This document shows, one piece after another, positions 8,409-16,493 of a DNA stretch of 23,636 nucleotides. The translations under genes were made by a program, and so were the position numbers. The stretch is taken from positions 1 to 23,636 of the forward strand of contig JAGHBX010000293.1 of assembly GCA_021160785.1 (NCBI GenBank). Direction: 5' to 3'. The notes beneath the pieces were generated by a model. It did no database searches. It had not been told where the DNA came from and saw nothing but the letters and a program-made list of their open reading frames with translations. The stretch's first letter is position 1; each line of letters starts with the position of its first letter. This DNA is from Planctomycetota bacterium. GTDB lineage: Bacteria; Planctomycetota; Phycisphaerae; Sedimentisphaerales; Anaerohalosphaeraceae.

Positions 8409-9872
8409 ATGAGCTCACTAATCATTAGACGTGAATTTCTAAAGAAATGTGCGATGGGCGGATTGTCCTTGTCGGCAGGTGCCTTTCTTACATCATGCAG
8501 TTCATCTCGGACTTATAATGGCAAAAAGACCATCGGCCAAAAACCTAATATTGTTTTTATCTTCGCTGATGATTGGGGCTGGGGTGACCTCAGCTGTCAC
8601 GGTCATCCTTATGCCAAAACCCCAAACATCGACCGCTTGGCAAAAGAGGGCACCGATTTTACAAGATTCACCGTAGCAAGCGGTGTCTGTTCTCCAAGCC
8701 GCACTGCCGTTATGACAGGGCATTTCCCGGCACGTTATAATATCAACGGACATTTTGCCTGGGTGCATCAGAATCAAAAAAGAAATATGCCCGACTGGCT
8801 CAGCCCTAAAGCTCCGCTGTTGCCCAGATTCCTCAAACAAAGCGGCTATTCCACCGCCCACTATGGCAAGTGGCACCTGGCCAACGATATGATCCCGGAC
8901 TCTCCGCTGCCGATTGAATATGGTTATGACGAATACGGTGCTTTTAACTGTGCAGGCGAGCAGATGCCCCCGCATGATGATGTTCATTTGGCGAATAAAT
9001 TTATCAGAAAGGCTCACAAGCAGGGCAAACCATTCTTTATTAACTTATGGATGCATGAATCGCATACTCCGTTTCATACGCTGCCTAAATACCGCTGGCG
9101 ATTCCCGAAATTAAAAGAAGCCGATAACATTTACGCATCAGTTTTGTCTCATGCTGATGACCGAATCGGGGAAGTCTTGGATACGATCGATGAATTGGGT
9201 ATTGCTGACAATACCTTGGTTATATTCAGTTCTGACAATGGCCCTGCAAGGGCAACTACGCCGACCACTTTAAAGCTGATGTACGATACTGCAACCGGTG
9301 CCGGTTACGGTATTGGTGCGTCAAAGGGGATTACCGGCGGCAGGAGAGGTTATAAAGCCTGTCTGTTCGAAGGCGGTATCGGTGTGCCGTTTATTGCAAA
9401 ATGGCCAGGCAGGATTAAAGCCGGCGCTGTCAATGATGACTCACTTATTTCTGCAGTTGATCTGCTGCCTACTTTTTGTGAAATTGCCGGAGTTAAACTG
9501 CCTGGAGATTACAAGCCTGATGGGATCAGTCAGGTAGACGCCCTTACGGGTAAAAATATTACCGCCAAACGCTCCAGCCCGTTGTTCTGGAAGATGAGTG
9601 CTGTCTGGCCTGCCAAAGCATACGCACCCGATCACTGGGTCGCTTATGCCATCGTATATAAAAACTGGAAACTTGTCAGCAATGAAGATGCAAGCCATAT
9701 CGAGCTTTATGATATTATCAAAGATACGTACGAGAAGAAAGATTTGAAAACGCAGAACCCTGAGGTGGTAGCGGAATTGAAGAATAAGATAGAATCATGG
9801 AAGGCGACGTTGCCGGCAAAACCAGACTCAAGCTGTTTTTCTGATTACCGCAACAGGCCTCCTCTAAAGTAG
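8409..9872 (+). CDS. Twin-arginine lipoprotein sulfatase
   Basis: A 487-residue type I sulfatase. The N-terminus combines a twin-arginine motif (RREFLKK, 7-13) with a lipobox-like LTSC whose Cys is residue 30, implying Tat export and membrane anchoring, unlike the Sec-type neighbour. Metal ligands Asp 54-55 lie in IFADDWGWGD. Cys 94 in CSPSRTAVMTG is a standard formylglycine site, and GKWHL and SDNGP follow. The length is normal and there is no appended domain. AGGAGG lies 11 bases upstream of the ATG, a slightly long spacing. With the other sulfatases it probably removes different sulfate positions from the same glycan, which is an inference. A promoter sits just upstream. Confidence 0.92.
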   Translation: MSSLIIRREFLKKCAMGGLSLSAGAFLTSCSSSRTYNGKKTIGQKPNIVFIFADDWGWGDLSCHGHPYAKTPNIDRLAKEGTDFTRFTVASGVCSPSRTAVMTGHFPARYNINGHFAWVHQNQKRNMPDWLSPKAPLLPRFLKQSGYSTAHYGKWHLANDMIPDSPLPIEYGYDEYGAFNCAGEQMPPHDDVHLANKFIRKAHKQGKPFFINLWMHESHTPFHTLPKYRWRFPKLKEADNIYASVLSHADDRIGEVLDTIDELGIADNTLVIFSSDNGPARATTPTTLKLMYDTATGAGYGIGASKGITGGRRGYKACLFEGGIGVPFIAKWPGRIKAGAVNDDSLISAVDLLPTFCEIAGVKLPGDYKPDGISQVDALTGKNITAKRSSPLFWKMSAVWPAKAYAPDHWVAYAIVYKNWKLVSNEDASHIELYDIIKDTYEKKDLKTQNPEVVAELKNKIESWKATLPAKPDSSCFSDYRNRPPLK

Positions 9873-9920
9873 AAAAAATGACACATGATAAAACCTTAGC
9901 CTTATTTTATAGAGATTACA

Positions 9921-11282
9921 ATAAATAGAATCAAAATTGTTATCGCGGTAATGCTATTCTTGGCAGTGAGCAGCGGATGTCTTGGAGAAATGGATTCGCT
10001 GTGGGGCGAGCAGGTGGCAAAGCTCAAGGCGGCCGATGCCGGGATGAAGTACATCGTCATTACTGCCAAGCACCATGACGGTTTCGCGATGTATCATTCG
10101 AAGGTGAGCAAGTTCAATATAGTGGATGCGACTCCATTCGGCCGTGACCCGATGAAAGAACTGGCGAAGGCATGTAAGAAGCATGGGCTGGGTTTGGGTT
10201 TTTACTACTCTCACAACCAGGACTGGACATTCCCGGGTGGAGGTAACGGGCCGAAGAAGACCGCCGACGGCACGGATGTGGGTTTCAAGTACTACTATGA
10301 GAATAAGTGCCGCGCACAGGTGGAGGAGATTACTACGCAGTACGGACCGATTGCCATTGTCTGGTTCGATACTCCAGGCCGTATACCAGAGGAGTATGTT
10401 AAAGAACTCGTTGGAATAGTCAGAAAGAACCAGCCGAAGGCGCTTGTTTCAGGTCGGGCCGGCTATGGGCTGGGGGACTATGTGACACTTGGCGATATGG
10501 AGGTTCCGCACGAAAACGTCGAAGGTATCTGGGAAACAGTTGATACGACGAATGACTCATGGGCGTACGCGTGGTATGACAATTACTGGAAGACGCCCAA
10601 AGAGATTCTGCATCGCCTGGTCTCAACTGTAGGCCGCGGTGGAACATATATGCTCAATATCGGGCCGAAGGGTGACGGGACTGTGCCGGAATTGGCAGGA
10701 CGTACGCTGAGGAAAGCAGGTGAGTGGATCAAGCGTTATCCGCAGGTTGTTTACGGGACAGATGCGTCGCCATGGAAACATGCCTTGCCATGGGGTGATG
10801 TTACGGTCAAAGACAGCACCCTGTTTCTGTGTATTTTCGATATGCCGAAAAATGGCGAGCTGTACCTGCCCGGACTGAAGACAAAGATCAGGTCTGCACT
10901 CCTGCTGGGCGAGAAGAACAATGCTGAACTCAACGTTCAGGCAACGGGCAGTTGGACAAAGATTCAGTTGCCAGCCAGCACTTCTGAGAAGCTATTGCCG
11001 GTAGTCCAGGTAGAAGTCGATGTGCTCAAACCGGGTTATTACAATGTGGATCTTACCTATAATGGAATGGGCCGGATTGTATGGGGCGTTGATATAGAGG
11101 GCGGCAAGTCCCGGCGCGCCGGGATTCAAAACCAGCAGAACTCATCGCACAACTATCAGAAGTTTCCAATCGGTTGGATCAACTTCCCAAAGCCCGGAAA
11201 ATACAAGGTGAGTGTCTCATGTCTCGAGGGCGACCTGGCAGAAGCCAGCCTCAAGGCCATACACTTGGCATTTGTAGACTAA
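9921..11282 (+). pseudogene. GH29 alpha-L-fucosidase, N-terminal part deleted
   Basis: The open frame from ATG 9951 gives 443 residues; in-frame codons back to ATA 9921 complete a lipoprotein-like signal (NRIKIV...AVSSGC), so an original ATG may have become ATA. Directly after the signal the sequence enters the middle of a GH29 domain (KAADAGMKYIVITAKHHDGF). The usual first 80-100 residues, including the FGMFIHWG strand that forms the start of the barrel and part of the fucose pocket, are absent. The nucleophile Asp is kept (WFDTPG, Asp 140 counted from 9951), as are HH 41-42 and the WETVDTTNDSWAYAW stretch. The C-terminal beta domain (about 345-443) appears complete. The rest of the frame is clean, so the deletion is in frame and perhaps recent. 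Loss of activity is inferred. Confidence 0.82.
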
Positions 11283-11311
11283 CTTCCTGATACATAACCG
11301 AAGGACAGGAG

Positions 11312-11591
11312 ATGAACAGAAAATTTAAAGCCGTATTTGCGCTGGGACTTCTAAGCTAATACATCAGTATCATAGTTTTTACTTAATGGCATAACCGACC
11401 GCTATAAGCTGCTCATGCCGCGGGCAAGAGGAAACAAGGCACAGGTCCCTGAACTGTACGATCTCGAGAAAGATCGCCAGGAGAAGGACAACATTGCCTC
11501 ACAGCATCCGGAAATTGTCAAGGCAATGCGGGCTGAACTGCTTGAATGGCAGGAGTCGGTGGAACGTAGTCTGACAGGCGCTGACTACTAA
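11312..11591 (+). pseudogene. Sulfatase remnant: signal-peptide start plus C-terminal tail
   Basis: ATG 11312, with ACAGGAG just upstream, starts a typical signal peptide (MNRKFKAVFALGLLS) but meets TAA at 11357-11359. From about 11388, in another frame, 67 residues follow to TAA 11589-11591 and read as a sulfatase C-terminus: ITDRYKLLMP, PELYDLEKDRQEKDN, then a helix with AMRAELLEW. The entire catalytic core, including the formylglycine motif and metal ligands, is missing. It follows the damaged fucosidase by 30 bases, so the two were probably once consecutive genes of the cluster. Recognition of the tail is good; joining it to the signal peptide as one former gene is an inference. Confidence 0.72.
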
Positions 11592-11801
11592 TCAGGGTCG
11601 TATGAGGAAGTCTTGCGGAAAACCGAACAGATGCAGGTAACGACGCGACAGGACGGCAAGGGCACGCTCGCCGTATGGTACAAGTATTTATATTTGGCCG
11701 CAGTCGTGGCGAGCAATCAGCAATCACCAACATCCTTGGTGCTAGCTGTGCTTGTCAAGGGTTGTAGAACCGCTGAAGAATCGCCCTGACAGCAAAAACA
11801 T
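11592..11801. other. Gene-free stretch before the cytochrome promoter
   Basis: No recognisable coding sequence. A 6-base perfect hairpin (11725-11730 with 11736-11741, 5-base loop) has no T-tract. The first part could be decayed sequence belonging to the sulfatase remnant's former neighbour, but I cannot assign it. Confidence 0.4.
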
Positions 11802-11830
11802 TTGATTTCTCCTCAATATTCCCGTATAAT
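11802..11830 (+). promoter_or_regulatory. Sigma-70-type promoter of the multiheme cytochrome gene
   Basis: TTGATT (11802-11807) and a perfect TATAAT (11825-11830) are separated by exactly 17 bases. Transcription would start near 11837, about 70 bases before the chosen ATG 11908. It is the best promoter match seen in the window. Confidence 0.7.
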
Positions 11831-11907
11831 CAGTTCTCAATGGTCATCCTGAGGATTTGCATGAGTTCTTAAAATATGCGCCAGGGATTTTGAGCAGGAA
11901 CCAACAA

Positions 11908-14283
11908 ATGATACATATAAACAGAACGTTTTCATCAGCCGGCATCCTGGCAGTAGCTTTATTTTTGCTTTTCTGTAATTTCTCACATTGCATTGCCATG
12001 TCAAAACCTATAGACGGCTCGCCTTCCGATTTCACCGGATCTGTCAGTTGCATACAATGTCATGAAAACTTCTATAAGCTCTGGTCCTCGTCGTTTCACG
12101 GACTTGCCATGCAGCCGTACACAAACAAATTCGGGGCCGAAAAGATCACCGCCCATGACGAATTTCTTCAGGGCTCCGTCAAGAGCTACCGTGCCTTCAT
12201 TACCAACAAGAAAGGTTACGTCGTCGTTCGGTCCGGTGATGAAGAAAAAAACTTTCCCTTAGTACACGTCTTCGGCGGCAAGAATGTTTATTACTTTCTC
12301 ACCCCGCTGAAAAGAGGTCGGCTTCAGGTTCTTCCCCTGGCTTATGACATTCGTAAAAAAGAGTGGTTCGACACGACAGCCAGCGCAGTGCGGCACTTCG
12401 ACGACAATAGCGACGAGGCCATTGACTGGATGGAAACGCCTCTTACGTTCAATACTTCCTGCTTTAGCTGTCACGTCAGCCAGCTTTCGACAAACTACGA
12501 CCTGAAAACTGACACATACCACACCGTCTGGAAAGAACCGGGAATTAACTGCGAAACATGCCACGGCCCGTCGGGCGAACACGTTCGGAATTTCCGCAAA
12601 GCTGCTCTGGAAAACAAAAAGCCAAAAGACCTCGGTCTGGTAAGTACAAAGAATTTTGATGTCGATCAGGTAGACGGTATGTGCGGTCCATGCCATGCCA
12701 AGATGCGTCCGATCACTAAAGGTTTTAAACCCGGCGAGAAATACTTCGATCACTATGATCTCGTAACCCTGGAGGATAACGATTTTTACCCCGACGGAAG
12801 AGATCTTGGCGAAAACTATACATTCACCGGCTGGAGAATGAATAAGTGCGCAGAATCCGGCAAACTCGATTGCGTCCATTGCCACACCTCCAGCGGCCGG
12901 GATAGGTTCGCCGACGAAAAGGCAAACCAGGCCTGCCTGCCTTGTCATGATGAACTGGTAAATAACGTATCAGCCCATTCGCACCACAAACCCGACAGCG
13001 AAGGCAGTAAGTGCAAAACATGCCACATGCCAAAAACCGAATTCGCCAGGATGATCCGCCATGATCATTCATTCAGAGCGCCGACACCAAAAACTACGAT
13101 CGCTCATAAATCACCAAACGCATGCAATATCTGCCACGCGGACAAATCCGCTGTTTGGGCGGGCAAACACGCAACCGCCTGGTATGGCGGCAGCTACCAG
13201 GATGAAACAGTATATTTCGCCTCCCTCATCGATGACGCCAGAAAAGGCAAATGGGATCGCCTCGACGAAATGCTAAAGTATATAACAGGCAAAGACCGTC
13301 GGGAAGTGGTTGCCACATCGCTCATTCGAATTCTGAGAAACTGCCCGGACAACAAAAAATGGGACACGATTATAGCTGCCCTGAAAGACTCTTCACCGCT
13401 GGTCAGGGCCGCCGCTGCTTCATCGCTGTCCGGCAACGGCACGGAAAAGGCACTTAACGCCTTGTTAACGGTAACCGATGACCGGTGGCGTGTTGTAAGG
13501 ACCCAGGCTGGTTATGCGATATCAACATTCCCACCGCAGATGATCGCTTCTGAAAACAAAACCAGAGCCCAAAAAGCAACCGCCCAATACCTTACATCAC
13601 TGCAAAACCGTCCCGATGACGCTCTCTCGCATTACAACCTCGGCAACTATTACTCCAACCAGGGCAATCTTGAAAAAGCGATAGATTCGTATAATACCTC
13701 AACAAAACTAAGAAGCGACCTTCTGATGCCGCACGTAAACGCTTCGATAATCTATGCAAGACTCGGAAAAACGAAAGAAGCCGAAATCTCTCTGCGAAAG
13801 GCACTTGGAATAGACCCAAACAACGCCGCCGGCAATTTCAACCTGGGCCTGCTCTTAGCTGAAAAGGGCAATCTGGGCGCTGCCAAAAACTGTTTGAGGC
13901 TGGCATTGAAAACAGATCCCGATTTCGCCGAAGCGGCCTATAACCTCGGCATAATGATCGCTCAGTCAAGCCCCTCAGAAACTATTGAACTTTGCCGAAA
14001 AGCATACACCCTTCGCCCCGAAAACATCAGGTACGGCTATACGCTGGCGTTTTTCCTCAATCAGAATGCCCGGACCAGCGAAGCAATAACCGTACTCGTC
14101 AAAATGATTGATAACTCCAACGCCACCTCCGACATCTACGCATTTCTGGCAGTGATCTACAGCGATCAGGGCAGAAAGAAAGAAGCGTTGGCTATTTACC
14201 GCAAGGCAGTAGAAAACGAAAACCTACCGATGCAGGACCGCTACCAGTTCGAGGCAAAGCTAAAATCGATACAAAGGCAGTAA
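11908..14283 (+). CDS. Octaheme cytochrome c with HEAT-like and TPR repeats
   Basis: A 791-residue exported protein. A signal peptide (about 1-31) is followed by eight CxxCH haem-attachment motifs at residues about 48, 185, 215, 259, 322, 343, 369 and 406, in a cytochrome c554-like arrangement starting GSVSCIQCHENFYKLWSSSFH. Residues about 450-545 form alpha-helical HEAT/PBS-lyase-like repeats (SPLVRAAAASSL, RWRVVRTQAGYA). From about 570 to 785 there are several TPR units (ALSHYNLGNYYSNQGNLEKA, AAGNFNLGLLLAEKGN, FAEAAYNLGIM). Haem loading must occur outside the cytoplasm, so a role in electron transfer with the TPR part as a docking scaffold is likely. The redox partner and substrate are unknown. 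ATG 11908 is preferred over TTG 11857 because AGGAA lies 7 bases before it and the signal peptide then starts normally. A strong promoter is just upstream. Confidence 0.88.
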   Translation: MIHINRTFSSAGILAVALFLLFCNFSHCIAMSKPIDGSPSDFTGSVSCIQCHENFYKLWSSSFHGLAMQPYTNKFGAEKITAHDEFLQGSVKSYRAFITNKKGYVVVRSGDEEKNFPLVHVFGGKNVYYFLTPLKRGRLQVLPLAYDIRKKEWFDTTASAVRHFDDNSDEAIDWMETPLTFNTSCFSCHVSQLSTNYDLKTDTYHTVWKEPGINCETCHGPSGEHVRNFRKAALENKKPKDLGLVSTKNFDVDQVDGMCGPCHAKMRPITKGFKPGEKYFDHYDLVTLEDNDFYPDGRDLGENYTFTGWRMNKCAESGKLDCVHCHTSSGRDRFADEKANQACLPCHDELVNNVSAHSHHKPDSEGSKCKTCHMPKTEFARMIRHDHSFRAPTPKTTIAHKSPNACNICHADKSAVWAGKHATAWYGGSYQDETVYFASLIDDARKGKWDRLDEMLKYITGKDRREVVATSLIRILRNCPDNKKWDTIIAALKDSSPLVRAAAASSLSGNGTEKALNALLTVTDDRWRVVRTQAGYAISTFPPQMIASENKTRAQKATAQYLTSLQNRPDDALSHYNLGNYYSNQGNLEKAIDSYNTSTKLRSDLLMPHVNASIIYARLGKTKEAEISLRKALGIDPNNAAGNFNLGLLLAEKGNLGAAKNCLRLALKTDPDFAEAAYNLGIMIAQSSPSETIELCRKAYTLRPENIRYGYTLAFFLNQNARTSEAITVLVKMIDNSNATSDIYAFLAVIYSDQGRKKEALAIYRKAVENENLPMQDRYQFEAKLKSIQRQ

Positions 14284-14469
14284 CAAGGTATGGATACAAA
14301 CCAATTACAATGCTCCTCGTAATGCTTGCTGGATGGATAAACAAAGTGGCCTATGCCCATCCCAGCGTCTATCTAGCGTCAAATACATACCCAGTCTATT
14401 TAGGTCGGATTTGGGGTAGATGTCCTATTGATGTGTAGTTCTTGTTGAGCCTGTCAAGATGGGCACAAT

Positions 14470-14946
14470 TTACCCCTGTTTCTCCTTGCCTTTGTTCAGG
14501 CTGGTCTGCTCATAGCACTGACTGAAGAAGCCAAACAGATGCTCGGCCCCCATCCGATCCAGAGGGATGTAGCCGAGTTCGTCGATAATAATCAGGTTGC
14601 ACTTCCGGATGTTCTTCTCAAGCTTCAGGACCGTCCGTTCCTGACGGGTCTCGATGAACTGGCATCGAGCCAGGTCCATGACGTACTTCTTGTTCAATTT
14701 GGGCACATCGGCAAAACGATAGGATGACATCTCCTTGACCATCGGGAACTCGGCCTGTTTGAGGCGACGTTCGATCGCCATGGCCGTTCTGCGCTGGACT
14801 TCCAATTCCGCTAACTGCTCCAGGTAGTCTTCATAAGCGGCGTCCGCTTCACTGCATCTGCGAGCTATAGCCTTGTACTCGGCTCTCATGGTGGGCAATT
14901 TCAGTGTCTTGAGGTAGCTGTCCAGCAAGAGTCTTTGCGTATTCAT
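14470..14946 (-). pseudogene. istB: istB, ATPase helper of IS21, with two internal deletions
   Basis: 158 residues against the usual 240-260. The N-terminal helical part is complete up to LARCQFIETRQE. It then jumps to CNLIIIDELGYIPLDRMGAEHLF, so the segment with the Walker A P-loop (GxxGxGKTH) is absent while Walker B remains. After SQCYEQTS the frame jumps again to a Lys-rich tail (LNKGKEKQG) that looks like the natural C-terminus; the VTTNL, GDE and LLDRL segments are gone. Both losses keep the reading frame. Without Walker A it cannot bind ATP normally. The start ATG overlaps the istA stop by four bases. Confidence 0.82.
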
Positions 14947-15514
14947 ACCAGCACCACCTTTCCAGCCTTGAGCCGGTCGTAGATGCCCGTATCACGGACG
15001 CCATTGCCCTGCATGACCAGTTCGGGACGGTTGGACAGGTCCAGACGGACTCGCTTTGACAGTGGCTCCAGCACGAATTGGCCTGGGATGTAGCAGCGTT
15101 CGTGAACCGCCACCAACTGTTGGTCGCACCAGATCAGCACCTGATCGACGAAGGCTTCACGCTGGAGGTCGTTGCGGCAGTCGTCAAACAGCTTGACGGC
15201 TAATTGACCGATCCCATCCACATGCGGCGCCGGAGACAGATACGTGTTCTCGCTTCGCTTACAGCCGTTCTCGAAGATCCAGCCTTCATGCCAGTCCACC
15301 TGCGCCTCTTCGCCAGGATCGAACTGCAGGGGCATGAACACCTCCTTCTGGCGATTGGAGGCTTGCTTAATCGGTAGCCAGGAGGAATCCGCAGTTTTAA
15401 CGCCTTGGCTACGGTTTTGCGGGAGTGGCAGAGTTCTTTTGCAACTTCTCGCTGAGTTTCTCCAGCAATCTCTACTTTACGCCTAATGAATTCATAATGG
15501 TCCACCGTCAACAT
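14943..15514 (-). pseudogene. istA: istA, IS21 transposase, fragments with deletions and a frameshift
   Basis: The start at 15514 (MLTVDHYEFIRRK) leads into the helix-turn-helix region (TQREVAKELCHSRKTVAKAL). After about 55 residues there is a jump and a change of frame. The catalytic domain then appears in the 14943-15341 frame as FMPLQFDPGEEAQVDW, containing the first catalytic Asp. Homology next jumps from ENGCKR to segments near AVHERCYIPGQFVLEPL and to a C-terminal tail ending at 14943. The regions with the second Asp and the Glu of the DDE triad are missing. At least two or three blocks have been lost from a protein normally near 500 residues. It is non-functional. Confidence 0.8.
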
Positions 15515-15584
15515 CCCTTCTGACCCTTTGCCATCTGGAACCAGCTCCAGATAACAAACATCGGTCAAATGCGGTGGTCCCCTT

Positions 15585-16307
15585 TTAGACGCTTATTACG
15601 CCGCTATCATGTGCGTCTGCCGTTGAAACCAGGCCTCCCCCTCCGGACAGCAATGACGGCTGTGTCAGGTACTTGCTCCTGGCCGGATCATCGATGAGCT
15701 TCAGTCCGCCGGTCAGCTTCGGGCCATAGCAGGCCGCAAAACGTTTGGCTTTGTCGGCGGCAACGTGAAAAGCCGTATCCTTCATTTCCAGGGGCTTGAA
15801 TATTCTCGTCTTGAAAAACCTGTCCAGCGGCTGACCCGACAGTTTCTCAACGAGATGGCCAAGCACATCCGCCGACACGCTGTAATGCCACTTGGTTCCG
15901 GGCTGATAGAGGAGGGGAATCCTGCCGAGTTTGTCCGCCATGTCCTGAAGGGTACTGTCTCGATCAAGGACGTTGGCGGCCCTGTACATTTTGTCCACGG
16001 CGGTGTTCCCAAAGAAGCCGTAAGTCAGACCCGAGGTATGCCGCAACAAATCGCGAACGCTCATCGGGCGCGCCTGATCGGTGTGCTTGCCTGATTTGTC
16101 GTAGACTTTGAGCCCCTTGAATTCGAGAATATACTTTGATACCGGATCGTCGAGTTTGAGCTTGCCCTCCTCGTACAGCATCATAACAGCGGCGCTGGTG
16201 ATCGGTTTGGACATCGAGTAAAAACGAAAGATCGTACCCTGCTCCACGGGCCTGGCGGCCTGGCGATTCATCATGCCGAAGGTCTCAAAGAACACGATCT
16301 GCCCCTT
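15585..16307 (-). pseudogene. Serine beta-lactamase-like hydrolase, truncated at both ends
   Basis: The open frame reads KGQIVFFETFG... to the left, and the listed GTG start at 16295 is only the first available start codon. The class C beta-lactamase/esterase fold is recognisable: nucleophile motif SMSK (Ser and Lys of SxxK, about residues 27-30 from the GTG), the VRDLLRHTSGLTYG strand, and PGTKWHYSVSADVLG, equivalent to the YxN region. The first 40-60 residues and any signal peptide are missing upstream, where an in-frame TGA follows at once. At the other end homology stops in GGGGLVSTADAH at 15610, where the IS element begins; the last eight codons come from the element. The final third, with the HxG motif, is gone. 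Confidence 0.78.
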
Positions 16308-16458
16308 TCATCACTAAAACATATGTTATCCTGATGCCAGTTTACACCTTTCCATTATACACGCGATGAGGATTTTTTGCCAGCCGCCCCCCGAACAGTC
16401 CTTTCCCGGTCCACAAGTTGTTTTCCCTGGTATTCCAGTGCTCATCGCAAGAATTTCT

Positions 16459-16487
16459 TTTCCAACCGTCGATAGTGTTCCTATAAT
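16459..16487 (+). promoter_or_regulatory. Probable promoter giving a leaderless thiamine gene transcript
   Basis: A perfect TATAAT (16482-16487) ends six bases before the ATG at 16494, with TTTCCA (16459-16464, four of six matches to TTGACA) 17 bases upstream. Transcription would begin at or next to the A of the ATG. No Shine-Dalgarno sequence is present. Confidence 0.5.
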
Positions 16488-16493
16488 GGCGTC

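Larger units (their letters stand above)
14429..15609 (-). mobile_element. IS21-family insertion sequence, internally deleted
   Basis: Degraded IS21-type element of about 1.2 kb, where intact members are about 2-2.5 kb. istA and istB fragments are read on the minus strand and overlap at ATGA, as normal for the family. Proposed ends begin with TGAT on each side: TGATGTGTAG inward from 14429 on +, and TGATAGCGGCG inward from 15609 on -. These show only weak inverted repetition, so the boundaries are tentative. The 15609 end falls exactly where homology to the beta-lactamase-like gene stops. No target duplication is visible between the two flanks. The element cannot move on its own. Confidence 0.7.

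Noticed and set aside
14310..14440. Short open frame starting with a signal-peptide-like stretch (ending AYA) next to the IS element
   Set aside because: It could be another gutted exported gene, but it is only 42 codons with no recognisable continuation and runs into the proposed IS end.
16310..16493. Possible TPP riboswitch upstream of the thiamine gene
   Set aside because: The conserved CTGAGA and ACCTGA elements are absent, and the promoter position leaves no leader RNA.
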